A stretch of DNA of 64,000 bases from Candidatus Saganbacteria bacterium. Lineage in GTDB: Bacteria > Margulisbacteria > WOR-1 > XYC2-FULL-46-14 > WPAF01. Position numbers and translations under genes: made by a program. The notes below the pieces were generated by a model. It searched no databases. It had not been told where the DNA came from and saw nothing but the letters and a program-made list of their open reading frames with translations. The stretch is from positions 19,793-83,792 of the forward strand of contig WPAF01000008.1 of NCBI GenBank assembly GCA_009772965.1, read 5' to 3'. Shown piece by piece: positions 33,152 through 41,568 of this stretch (positions are counted from its first letter, which is position 1; every line of letters starts with the position of its first letter).

Positions 33152-33809
33152 TTACGAAGACGTTGGATTCGCAAAAATTGACCACCACAGGATAAAAAGG
33201 AAAGGTTTCCCTGAAACAATTTTTGGGCAGGGAAAAACTCCCGATCAAACCGCAAAAATCGCGGAGAAGATTTACAGCAACGGGCAAGATGTTTTAATTA
33301 CCCGCACAAATAAAGAATCCTTTATCGCGGTAAAAAGCATCTTACAAAATGCAGAATTCCATGAAACCGCAAAAATTATTGCCATAAGCAGAAAAAAACA
33401 AACAAAGAAAACAAAAGAATCAATTTGCGTTTTATCCGCTGGCACAGCAGACCTGCCGACCGCAGAAGAAGCTGCGGTTACTGCAGAATTTTTGGGAAAT
33501 ACTGTACAGAGAATTTTTGATGTGGGTGTTGCTGGAATACATAGATTGATGAATAATCTGAAAAAAATTAAAAAGTCAAAGGTTGTAATTGTTGTTGCCG
33601 GCATGGAGGGCGCCCTGCCTTCGGTGGTTGGGGGATTAATTGACAGGCCGATAATCGCAGTGCCAACCAGCGTCGGTTATGGATCAAGCTTTAAGGGTCT
33701 GGCGGCCTTGCTGACCATGCTTAATTCCTGCGCACCGGGAATCGCGGTAGTAAATATCGACAACGGATATGGCGCCGCGGTAATGGCACATTTAATATTA
33801 AGAAAATGA
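33135..33809 (+). CDS. larB: LarB, pyridinium-3,5-biscarboxylate mononucleotide synthase
   Basis: Carboxylates and hydrolyses nicotinic acid adenine dinucleotide in the first step of nickel-pincer cofactor synthesis. Motifs are E-D-V-G-F-A-K-I-D-H-H-R, G-F-P-E-T-I-F-G-Q-G-K-T-P-x-Q and the PurE-like C-terminal domain with S-A-G-T-A-D-L-P-T-A-E-E-A and G-M-E-G-A-L-P-S-V-V-G-G. I start it at the ATG at 33135 (224 aa) because the 18 residues from the ATG at 33081 derive from the rarA remnant read out of frame. The N-terminus is shorter than usual. It overlaps larC by 4 nt. Confidence 0.93.
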   Translation: MRQKLNYEDVGFAKIDHHRIKRKGFPETIFGQGKTPDQTAKIAEKIYSNGQDVLITRTNKESFIAVKSILQNAEFHETAKIIAISRKKQTKKTKESICVLSAGTADLPTAEEAAVTAEFLGNTVQRIFDVGVAGIHRLMNNLKKIKKSKVVIVVAGMEGALPSVVGGLIDRPIIAVPTSVGYGSSFKGLAALLTMLNSCAPGIAVVNIDNGYGAAVMAHLILRK

Positions 33810-35110
33810 AAATAGCATATTTTGACTGCTCATCCGGAATCGCCGGCAATATGATTTTGGGCTCCTTAATTGATGCCGGACTGCCAAAAAAATATTTGCT
33901 CGACCAGCTTAATAAATTAAACCTAAAAAACTGGCGCCTGACAATAAACAAGATCAATAAAAACCATATCAGCGCCATACATTTTAATGTTTCATATAAT
34001 GAGGCAATTGAAAATCATCGAAATTTGGCAGACATTGCAAGCCTTACCGAAAAAAGCAAATTAAGTAAAAGTATTAAAATTTTAAGCATTAAAATATTTA
34101 CTAATTTAGCAAAAGTCGAGGCGCAGGCACATGGCATGCCGATCAATCATGTCCACTTCCATGAAGTAGGCGCGATTGATTCAATTATTGATATCGTCGG
34201 ATGCGCGATCGGCTTTGACTATTTTAAGATTGAAGAGATATACTGCTCCCCAATTAATGTCGGCTCAGGAAAAATTAAAACCGCCCATGGCGTGCTTCCG
34301 GTGCCTGCTCCCGCAACCGCAATTCTCTTAAAAGATATGGTTTCCTATGCTTCAGATATAAAAAAAGAGCTAACCACGCCAACCGGAGCCGCAATTGTTA
34401 AAACATTAATTAAAGGATATGGGGTTATGCCAAAGATGATGGTGTCAGAGGTTGGTTTTGGCGCTGGATCATATAATATAAAAGAACTTCCAAATGTTTT
34501 GCGCGTTTTTATCGGCTCAAAAGAGCTTGAGTCAGAACATGACACTATTTTACAGCTTGAAGCAAACATAGATGATCTTGATCCAAAGCTTTATGATAAT
34601 GCCATTGCCGGAATAATGAAATCCGGGGCGCTTGATGTTTTTGTTTCTCCCATTAGGATGAAAAAAGGAAGAAACGCTATTTTACTTACTGCCTTATGCA
34701 AACCTGAAGAAAAAGATAAAATAATTGAAGCTATTTTTACGCTTACTACCACTTTCGGCATCAGGATGTATCTTGCCGCGAGGGAAAAATTATCAAAGAA
34801 AATGCATAAAACCAAATATGGCAAAATAAAAGCCGGATATCTTGGAAATAAATTAAAAACGCTGGCAATTGAGCCGGATGATTATCTTGCCTTAAAACAC
34901 AAGGTGCCAACAAAAACAATTTATAAAACTTTTGCGGCATCGGCTAAAACCCTTAAACTTGACAAGCCTTCATACACCCGCGCCGCGCTTGCCGCCGTCG
35001 GCAAGCGCATTATTGAGGATCATATGAAAACTTGCGTTACCGCCTCGATCAGGAAAGGGAGCGGTGAACGCGAAATAAAGGAGCTGTTAAATGTTATTGA
35101 AAAATTTTAA
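33806..35110 (+). CDS. larC: LarC, nickel-insertion protein for the pincer cofactor
   Basis: 434-aa CTP-dependent nickel insertase, the last step of nickel-pincer nucleotide synthesis. It starts M-K-I-A-Y-F-D-C-S-S-G-I-A-G-N-M and contains H-V-H-F-H-E-V-G-A-I-D-S-I-I-D-I-V-G and the T-P-T-G-A-A segment. It is one continuous frame, unlike the programmed frameshift version in lactobacilli. larE and any racemase using the cofactor are not in the window. The 3' end overlaps the next gene by 20 nt. Confidence 0.95.
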   Translation: MKIAYFDCSSGIAGNMILGSLIDAGLPKKYLLDQLNKLNLKNWRLTINKINKNHISAIHFNVSYNEAIENHRNLADIASLTEKSKLSKSIKILSIKIFTNLAKVEAQAHGMPINHVHFHEVGAIDSIIDIVGCAIGFDYFKIEEIYCSPINVGSGKIKTAHGVLPVPAPATAILLKDMVSYASDIKKELTTPTGAAIVKTLIKGYGVMPKMMVSEVGFGAGSYNIKELPNVLRVFIGSKELESEHDTILQLEANIDDLDPKLYDNAIAGIMKSGALDVFVSPIRMKKGRNAILLTALCKPEEKDKIIEAIFTLTTTFGIRMYLAAREKLSKKMHKTKYGKIKAGYLGNKLKTLAIEPDDYLALKHKVPTKTIYKTFAASAKTLKLDKPSYTRAALAAVGKRIIEDHMKTCVTASIRKGSGEREIKELLNVIEKF

Positions 35111-35528
35111 GTTGGTTCTTGCGTTCTCTTTTGTTTTAATTTCCTTAATCTTTGGTTTTCCTTCTTTCGCTGACCAATGCTGCGCCATGGGAAAGACGGC
35201 AGATACCAACCAAAAAATTCCGCTCAGCGCTGATTATTATTTTATTTACCAATTCAACCAGAAACCGACATTGGGAACATCCATCCTGAAAGTCCAAGTG
35301 TTTGATAAAAACGGCAAAAAGGCTGCGCCATTTAAAATAACTGCATCTTCGGGAATGCCTTCAATGGGGAATGCCCATGACACAGGTGAACAGGATTTAA
35401 AAATAAGCAAGAAAAAAGATTATCTCCTGCCTATCGATCTGGTAATGCAGGGCGAGTGGGAAATTAAGCTTATATTCTATAAAGGGAAAACCGAATATGG
35501 CCAAAGCAAGATCAAAGTCAAACTCTAA
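35091..35528 (+). CDS. Periplasmic YtkA/FixH-like domain protein
   Basis: 145 aa with a signal peptide (core V-L-A-F-S-F-V-L-I-S-L ending P-S-F-A) and an Ig-like beta-sandwich of the YtkA/FixH type, ending G-E-W-E-I-K-L-I-F-Y. The mature N-terminus has Q-C-C-A-M-G, a possible metal-binding pair. AAGGAG precedes the ATG. First gene of a five-gene export-like cluster that follows larC with overlapping ends. Confidence 0.7.
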   Translation: MLLKNFKLVLAFSFVLISLIFGFPSFADQCCAMGKTADTNQKIPLSADYYFIYQFNQKPTLGTSILKVQVFDKNGKKAAPFKITASSGMPSMGNAHDTGEQDLKISKKKDYLLPIDLVMQGEWEIKLIFYKGKTEYGQSKIKVKL

Positions 35529-36450
35529 TAATTTTGCTACTATCTTCCTGCTAGCGCTGGTTTTTAGTTTGACCACAGCCGCCTGTGCTTTAGCTAACAG
35601 CTCGCTGCTGTTTAAAGAAGCACAATTGGTCATCGGCCAGGGACAAAGCCAACATATGCCAATGCAGGAGTCAAGTCTCGGCATAGATTATCTTAATCGA
35701 CTATCCGGTGATTCCGGTGACCGTGCTCTCCTTGCCTTCCAGGGACGCTTTGTCTGGAACAACGGCAAAAACAGGATTGAACCGCAAATTTACAACTCCT
35801 ATATCAAGTTCAAGAATCCGTTCACCAATCTCTGGCTTGGGCATTCACAGGCGTCCTATGGGCTAAACTCATATTTTGACAGCCACGCCCTACTGCTTGC
35901 GCCACTAGGTATGACCGACTTCGGTTTTGAGAACGACTGGGGAGCTGGGCTCTTGCGCGACACTAATTGGGGAGATATTGCCATTTCTTACACGTTGGGA
36001 AGCGGTATGTCAGTACAAGCCGAAGGGAATCATCTGGCTAGCACGCGGATTTCGTTCGGCGTAATAAACCAGAGGAACTTTAATATCGGTTTATCCAAAG
36101 CAAATGGGACGCTTGCCCAAAATATTGCGGTTGATTTTACCGGTTTAGACGGTGCGCTCCTTTATGAAAATTACGAACTGCGGGTGGAAAATACCTCCGG
36201 AGCAAAATCCGGACTTTCCTACCACTCTTTTTTGGTTCGGGGTGGAATTAAATTCCTGGAAGAAGATCGCTTGAAACTTGAGCTTCAGCAAGTGAATAGC
36301 GAACAGGGAACAATGTCAGATCAAGCAACTTTCTTCGGGCTCACTTACATATTTGATGAAAACTTAACTTTCAGACTAATGGGACAGAGCGAAGCAATGG
36401 CCAAAGATATCAAGCTTACATTCCAGGGGTATTTTTATACCCCTTGGTAA
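35497..36450 (+). CDS. Predicted outer-membrane porin-like protein
   Basis: 317 aa. A basic N-terminus and signal peptide (F-L-L-A-L-V-F-S-L-T-T-A-A-C-A-L-A) are followed by alternating polar/aromatic strands (F-Q-G-R-F-V-W-N-N-G-K, S-Y-I-K-F-K-N-P-F-T-N-L-W-L-G) and a C-terminal strand ending G-Y-F-Y-T-P-W, consistent with a beta-barrel. I do not recognise a specific family. It overlaps the YtkA-like gene by 32 nt. Confidence 0.68.
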   Translation: MAKARSKSNSNNFATIFLLALVFSLTTAACALANSSLLFKEAQLVIGQGQSQHMPMQESSLGIDYLNRLSGDSGDRALLAFQGRFVWNNGKNRIEPQIYNSYIKFKNPFTNLWLGHSQASYGLNSYFDSHALLLAPLGMTDFGFENDWGAGLLRDTNWGDIAISYTLGSGMSVQAEGNHLASTRISFGVINQRNFNIGLSKANGTLAQNIAVDFTGLDGALLYENYELRVENTSGAKSGLSYHSFLVRGGIKFLEEDRLKLELQQVNSEQGTMSDQATFFGLTYIFDENLTFRLMGQSEAMAKDIKLTFQGYFYTPW

Positions 36451-36464
36451 GGAGGAGAAAAACA

Positions 36465-37097
36465 ATGTTTAATAAATTACTCCCTGTTCTTGGTGTATTG
36501 ATGATGCTGCAAACCTCGGGGCTGGGGGCAGTCGGCTGCGACCTGAACGAACCAGACCGGGACGTGAAACGTTTTTTTTCGGAAATGACCAGTTATAAGA
36601 CCGAATATTTCTCAGTCAAGAAATCCGGTGGAGAAAAACTTTACGAGCTCGTCCAGCAAAGATACGGCGCCAAATTCAAAGGTCTTTACGAAACAATCGA
36701 TGTTCCCTATACCGTCTATACAGTTTTAATAGGAAAAACTGTAGTCGGCTACATCCACGGCGTCAACCAAAAAGGGAAATACGGCGGCCTCCAGGTTTTC
36801 CTGGCGCTTGACCCAAAAGGGATAATTATCCAGCAATATTTTCAGAAAATGACCGGCTCTTATGCTGGTAAATTCCGTGATCGCGCTTTTAGTTCCCAAT
36901 TCGCGGGACTCAGCTTGGCGGATTTTATTGGATACGATGTTAATACCGGGAAAATCCCTCCAAAAAGCAAGTTGAATCAAATAATTAATCCGGTCCCCGC
37001 AGCAGTCGATGACTTCAGCGCTGCATTGAGCGGGATAAAAAAGAATCTTATATTAATGAATATTTTTGTCTTTAGTCAAAAGGAGGCCGGCAAATGA
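36465..37097 (+). CDS. Exported FMN-binding-domain-like protein
   Basis: 210 aa from the ATG at 36465, which has AAGGAGGAG upstream; the seven extra residues from 36444 are rejected. A hydrophobic N-terminus ends near G-A-V-G-C, possibly lipidated. The segment G-Y-I-H-G-V-N-Q-K-G-K-Y-G-G-L-Q-V-F-L-A-L-D-P-K-G-I-I resembles the FMN_bind domain of RnfG/NqrC-type proteins. The usual S-G-A-T-x-S flavinylation site is not evident; the matching place reads I-I-N-P-V-P-A-A-V. It could carry electrons or be a non-flavin relative. It overlaps the permease gene (ATGA). Confidence 0.65.
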   Translation: MFNKLLPVLGVLMMLQTSGLGAVGCDLNEPDRDVKRFFSEMTSYKTEYFSVKKSGGEKLYELVQQRYGAKFKGLYETIDVPYTVYTVLIGKTVVGYIHGVNQKGKYGGLQVFLALDPKGIIIQQYFQKMTGSYAGKFRDRAFSSQFAGLSLADFIGYDVNTGKIPPKSKLNQIINPVPAAVDDFSAALSGIKKNLILMNIFVFSQKEAGK

Positions 37098-38284
37098 TCA
37101 ACATCTACCAGGTAGCTTTTAAAAACTTACTGAGGAAAAAGACCCGGAGCGCTTTGACCATTGTCGGGATCGCCCTCTCCGCCTGGGTGCTGGTCAGCCT
37201 TTTTGGCTTTAACAACGGTTATGAACATTCGCTTAACCGGGATATTGATAACCTTGGTTATCAGATGATAGTAACCGCAAAAGGTTGTCCTTACGAAGCG
37301 GCAACATTGATGCTCAAGGGAGGAACCGGTCTGCGCTACTTAAAAGAAAATTTAACAAACGAGATTATTAAAAACCGGGAAGTGGAAAAGATCACCCCGA
37401 TGCTGATGCAGGTAGTGCTTGATCCGAACAAAGGGGAAAGCGGAGGGTTAGCCGCTTTTCTCGGGGTTGACCCAGCCACTTACCCAGCCATGAAATCGTT
37501 TTTAAAATTCCAGGAAGGCGGCTGGTTTAAACCTGACTCCCAAAAAGAAGTGGTCCTTGGCTATGAAGCGGCGGAATTGGAACAGAGAGAGGTCGGCGAT
37601 ATATATTTGATCCCGGAAAAGAATATTGAGCTTAAAGTAACCGGGATACTTAAACGGACAGGGACGCAGGATGACGGAACAATTTTTGTGCCGATCAAAA
37701 CGCTCCAGCAGGCCTTTGGTAAAACCGGACAGGTCACCGGCATCGGGATAAAAGTCTCAAAAGATGCCGATATCGCCCGGTTTGAAGATAAGATGTATAA
37801 CCTCCCTGACGTCCAGGTGGTCTCACTAATTCAGGTCAAGCAAACTATACTTAACCTGGTCGGGACAGCAAAAGTCATGGTCCTCTCGATCGCCATCATC
37901 GCTATTGTCATCGCTCTGCTCGGCGTGATCAACACCGTTTTAATGTCGGTACTAGAACGTTATCAGGAGATTGGCATTTTAAAAAGTATCGGCGCGATGC
38001 CGCTTGATATCTTCCGAATGGTTTGGACTGAAACCTTGATCCTCTGCGGGATCGGAAGCCTTGTCGGGATTGTCCTAGCGCTTCTGCTGGCGCAGATTAG
38101 CGACCTCATGATCCGCAGAATTATCCCCTACGCTCCCAGCGGTGTTCTAGTCCAGGTCGACCTCTCTTTAATGATGTTCACCCTGCTGGTCATGGTCCTG
38201 ATCGGACTCCTTGGCGGTATTTACCCTGCCTGGAGAGCCGCCAATATCCGGCCGCTCGAAGCGATCCGGGCGGAAGGAGAATAA
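37094..38284 (+). CDS. ABC transporter permease, MacB/FtsX-LolE type
   Basis: 396 aa: one N-terminal transmembrane helix (about 18-40), a large periplasmic MacB-like core domain (about 45-255), then three C-terminal helices in the FtsX layout ending P-A-W-R-A-A-N-I-R-P-L-E-A-I-R-A. Such type VII ABC proteins extrude substrates from the periplasm or inner membrane without transporting across the membrane themselves. Base composition is visibly GC-richer and codons differ (CTG, ATC, GCC) from neighbours such as larC. Confidence 0.93.
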   Translation: MINIYQVAFKNLLRKKTRSALTIVGIALSAWVLVSLFGFNNGYEHSLNRDIDNLGYQMIVTAKGCPYEAATLMLKGGTGLRYLKENLTNEIIKNREVEKITPMLMQVVLDPNKGESGGLAAFLGVDPATYPAMKSFLKFQEGGWFKPDSQKEVVLGYEAAELEQREVGDIYLIPEKNIELKVTGILKRTGTQDDGTIFVPIKTLQQAFGKTGQVTGIGIKVSKDADIARFEDKMYNLPDVQVVSLIQVKQTILNLVGTAKVMVLSIAIIAIVIALLGVINTVLMSVLERYQEIGILKSIGAMPLDIFRMVWTETLILCGIGSLVGIVLALLLAQISDLMIRRIIPYAPSGVLVQVDLSLMMFTLLVMVLIGLLGGIYPAWRAANIRPLEAIRAEGE

Positions 38285-38285
38285 A

Positions 38286-39023
38286 ATGGCAATTATAAAA
38301 GTTAAAGAACTGACTAGGAATTATCAGCGCGGCGCAGAAACTGTCCGGGCAGTTAACAATGTTTCTTTAGAAGTTGAAACCAGCGATTTTTTGGTGATCC
38401 ACGGCGCTTCCGGCTCCGGCAAATCGACCCTGCTAAACCTGCTCGGCTGTCTGGATAATCCGGATGGCGGAGAGATAACTGTCAGCGGCCGCGAAATCTT
38501 CAAACCGGGAATGAAGCTTTCTGAAGGGACACTGACTAAAATCCGTCGAGAAAACTTTGGCTACATTTTCCAAAAGTTTTATCTTATCCCCACCCTGACC
38601 GTTTTTGAGAACATCGTTTTACCGGGGGTTTTTTACTGCAAGGATTGCAAGGAAAAGGTTTTGGCGCGCGCTAACCAGTTGCTGGCTGAATTGGGGATCG
38701 ACAAGCGTCGGGATCACCTGCCAGGCGAGATATCCGGAGGCGAAATGCAGAGAGTCGGGATCGCCCGGGCGCTGGTCAATAATCCGGCTATCCTGCTGGC
38801 TGATGAACCAACAGGGAATCTTGACAGCAAACGAGCCAATGAGATCGGTGAAATATTAACCAAACTTAATCGCGAGAATAAAAAAACAATTATCATGGTG
38901 ACCCATAACCAGGATTTGGCCAAATTAGCTTCAAGAAAAATCGAATTGAGCGATGGGCAAATTATTTTTCCTCCTTGCCCCGGGCAGAGCAAAATAGTTC
39001 ATAATCAATCAACTTTTTTATAG
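38286..39023 (+). CDS. ABC transporter ATP-binding protein, LolD/MacB type
   Basis: 245 aa from the ATG at 38286. Walker A G-A-S-G-S-G-K-S-T, Q-loop F-Q-K-F, signature I-S-G-G-E-M-Q-R-V-G, Walker B I-L-L-A-D-E-P-T-G and a switch His (M-V-T-H-N) are all intact. It energises the adjacent permease. The last about 18 residues (after S-D-G-Q-I-I) read into the antisense of the moeB fragment, suggesting the natural stop was lost at a junction near 38965. Confidence 0.93.
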   Translation: MAIIKVKELTRNYQRGAETVRAVNNVSLEVETSDFLVIHGASGSGKSTLLNLLGCLDNPDGGEITVSGREIFKPGMKLSEGTLTKIRRENFGYIFQKFYLIPTLTVFENIVLPGVFYCKDCKEKVLARANQLLAELGIDKRRDHLPGEISGGEMQRVGIARALVNNPAILLADEPTGNLDSKRANEIGEILTKLNRENKKTIIMVTHNQDLAKLASRKIELSDGQIIFPPCPGQSKIVHNQSTFL

Positions 39024-39342
39024 CAGGGTTTTCTCCGCAAATGGGGCAGTTTTTATCTTTTGGAACTTTTACCTTTCTAAAGCCCATTTCCAAGGCATTA
39101 AAAATAATCAGTTTGCCGACCAGCGGCTCCCCAATCCCCAAAATCAGCTTGAGAGTTTCTGTAGCCTGGATCAAACCAATCACTCCCGCCAACGCCCCTA
39201 AAACTCCGGCTTCCTGGCAGGAAGGAACAGATCCCGGAGGCGGCGGCTCAGAAAACATGCAGCGATAGCAGGGTCCTTCATTCGGTTTTATAACCATCGC
39301 TTGCCCTTCAAAGCGGAAAAAAGCCCCATGCACTAAAGCCCG
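38962..39342 (-). pseudogene. MoeB/ThiF-type E1-like gene, 3' fragment
   Basis: The frame encodes only the C-terminal part of a sulfur-carrier adenylyltransferase: L-V-H-G-A-F-F-R-F-E-G, the zinc ligands C-Y-R-C and C-P-I-C, and P-S-C-Q-E-A-G-V-L-G-A-L-A-G-V-I-G. The Rossmann ATP-binding half is missing. Upstream, the same frame runs into a stop inside the end of hom. There is no ATG at the 5' end, only a GTG in the middle of a conserved block. It is best read as a deletion remnant fused behind hom. Confidence 0.82.
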
Positions 39343-40571
39343 ACTCTAATCACACTGCAAACTTTTTTAATAGTGGGAAGCTTTTTTAACTTCGCAATGG
39401 CTTTGCGCAGGTCGGCATCTTTTGTTTCATGAATTACGATCACAATTGTTGCAACTTTTCCTATTGTTTCTTTTTGGACAACGGTCGCTATGCTTACATT
39501 TTCATCGGCAAAAACAGTTGAAATGCCCGCCAGTACCCCGGACTTATCCAGCGCGGCCAAACGGATATAATAACGGCTTGCTATCACGGAGCTGTCTTTT
39601 ATTTTTGCCGGCATTAAAGAAAAACTGTTTTCAGATTGATTTTTTACGCATTTAACTACATCCCCAACCACAGCTGATGCTGTTGCCATCCCCCCCGCCC
39701 CCTGCCCGTAAAACATTAGCTCCCCTACCGCATTGCCTTTTACATATATAGCATTCATTGCCCCATCTATATTTGCCAGTGGATGTATTTTTGAAACCAA
39801 TGTGGGGTGAACCCTTATGTCTATTTCATCATCAATATTTTTTGCGATTGCCAAAAGTTTAATCGCATAACCCATATCGCCGGCATAGCGAATATCTTCC
39901 TGCATAATGGCAGAAATCCCCTCAAAGTTAATTTTCTTCCAATCGATTTCCGCCTTAAAAGCGACAGAAGCCAATATCGCCGCTTTGTAAGAAGCATCAA
40001 AGCCTTCTATATCAAGTTTTGGATCCGCCTCAGCATATCCCATTTTTTGGGCGTCTTTTAAAGCTTCCTCAAATTCCATCTCTTTCATTTTTGAAAGAAT
40101 ATAATTAGTGGTTCCGTTTACTATGCCATAAACCTCGGTAATTTGGTTTGCGGCAAGATCATTTGATAATGGCCCAATAATTGGAATGCCGCCGCCAACT
40201 GATGCCTCAAATAAAACATTGACTCCTTTAGCTTTTGCCCTTTCAAGTATTTTGTTCAGGTGCAAAGCAATTACCACTTTATTCGAAGTAACAACGTGTT
40301 TGCCGGCATCGATCGCGGCAAGGATAAATTCAAGCGCTGGCTTTTCTCCGCCAATGGCTTCTACAATTACAGATATTTCGGGATCATTAATTACGTCATA
40401 CGCATTTTTTGTCAAAAGATGGTGCTTCTTGCCGGAATCATTATCGGCAATCCCTTTAATTTTAAGGTTAAGCCCTGTGTTTTTTTCTATAACAGCGCTG
40501 TTAAGCTTTACCAGTTTTTCAACTGCCGACCCAACTACGCCAAAACCCAACAATCCAATATTAATAAGCAC
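39333..40571 (-). CDS. hom: Homoserine dehydrogenase
   Basis: Reduces aspartate semialdehyde to homoserine (Thr/Met branch). It has the N-terminal NAD(P) fold I-G-L-L-G-F-G-V-V-G, catalytic domain blocks G-I-V-N-G-T-T-N-Y-I-L-S-K-M and G-Y-A-E-A-D-P-K-L-D-I-E-G-F-D, and a C-terminal ACT domain for feedback control. The GTG at 40571 is chosen (about 412 aa) because AAAGGAG lies 5 bases upstream and it falls 23 bases after the prs stop; the longer frame would overlap prs. Downstream of prs in one operon. Confidence 0.95.
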   Translation of the reverse strand: MLINIGLLGFGVVGSAVEKLVKLNSAVIEKNTGLNLKIKGIADNDSGKKHHLLTKNAYDVINDPEISVIVEAIGGEKPALEFILAAIDAGKHVVTSNKVVIALHLNKILERAKAKGVNVLFEASVGGGIPIIGPLSNDLAANQITEVYGIVNGTTNYILSKMKEMEFEEALKDAQKMGYAEADPKLDIEGFDASYKAAILASVAFKAEIDWKKINFEGISAIMQEDIRYAGDMGYAIKLLAIAKNIDDEIDIRVHPTLVSKIHPLANIDGAMNAIYVKGNAVGELMFYGQGAGGMATASAVVGDVVKCVKNQSENSFSLMPAKIKDSSVIASRYYIRLAALDKSGVLAGISTVFADENVSIATVVQKETIGKVATIVIVIHETKDADLRKAIAKLKKLPTIKKVCSVIRVGL

Positions 40572-40593
40572 AAAAGCTCCTTTTTGTTCCGGG

Positions 40594-41538
40594 TTAATCA
40601 AAAAGCGAAGTAATTGATTGGTTTTCATAATTTCTTTTTATTGCCGCGCCTAAAAGCTCAGCTGAAGACAAAATCTTTAAACCTTTGAATTGCTTTTCTT
40701 TTGGAATCGGCAAAGAATCCGTGACAACCACTTCCGCAAAGCCCGCTTTGCTCATTTTTTCTACCGCGGAACCAGAAAATATCCCATGGGTTGCCACAAC
40801 ATAAATATCCGGATTGCAGCCGGCTTCTTTTAGCGTTTTTACGCCGTTGGTGATGGTTCCGGCGGTATCTATCATGTCATCAGTTATTATTACGGTTTTT
40901 CCTTTAACATCGCCGACCACATGAGTGACCTCTGATTGATGATGTTCCGCCCGTACTTTATGGAGGATCGCGAGATTCGCCCCAATGCGGTCGGATAGTT
41001 TTTTTGCAACCTTTGCCCTGCCAGTATCAGGAGCCACAACAACCACATCTTTAAGATTTTTGGATTTAATATAATTGATGAATATCGGCAGAGCGGTTAG
41101 CGTATCCATTGGAATGTTAAAAAATCCCTGAATTTGGTCAGAATGCAAATCCATCGTGACAATCCGGTCCGCTCCGGCAGTTTCTAAAAGATTCGCGACT
41201 AGCCTGGCGGAAATCGGCTCGCGGGATGCCGCTTTGCGGTCCTGCCGAGCATAGCCAAAATGGGGAATTACGGCCGTAACTGATTTTGCGGAAGCCCTTT
41301 TCATCGCGTCTATGATGATAAATAATTCCATTAAGTTTTCGTTGACGTTAACCGTGCAGGTTTGAAATATAACGGCGGACTGCCCGCGTACGTTTTCTGT
41401 AATCCTTGAATATATTTCCCCGCCGGAAAACCTGGATATTTTTATTTCTCCGGTCTTTAAGCCAAGATATTTTGTTATTTGTTCTCCAAGGACTGGATGC
41501 GAAGTGCCGTAAAAAAATCGAAGTTCTGAGTTAGCCAT
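40594..41538 (-). CDS. prs: Ribose-phosphate pyrophosphokinase
   Basis: 314-aa PRPP synthase supplying phosphoribosyl pyrophosphate for purines, pyrimidines, His, Trp and NAD. Both the ATP/Mg region (R-Q-D-R-K-A-A-S-R-E-P-I-S-A-R-L) and the PRPP-binding loop (V-I-I-T-D-D-M-I-D-T-A-G-T-I) are intact. AGGGGG precedes the ATG and a TATAAT lies about 33 bases upstream, so it probably has its own promoter behind the truncated miaB. Confidence 0.97.
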   Translation of the reverse strand: MANSELRFFYGTSHPVLGEQITKYLGLKTGEIKISRFSGGEIYSRITENVRGQSAVIFQTCTVNVNENLMELFIIIDAMKRASAKSVTAVIPHFGYARQDRKAASREPISARLVANLLETAGADRIVTMDLHSDQIQGFFNIPMDTLTALPIFINYIKSKNLKDVVVVAPDTGRAKVAKKLSDRIGANLAILHKVRAEHHQSEVTHVVGDVKGKTVIITDDMIDTAGTITNGVKTLKEAGCNPDIYVVATHGIFSGSAVEKMSKAGFAEVVVTDSLPIPKEKQFKGLKILSSAELLGAAIKRNYENQSITSLFD

Positions 41539-41568
41539 TTGTAAGTTCCCCCTAGGAAAAATATTATA

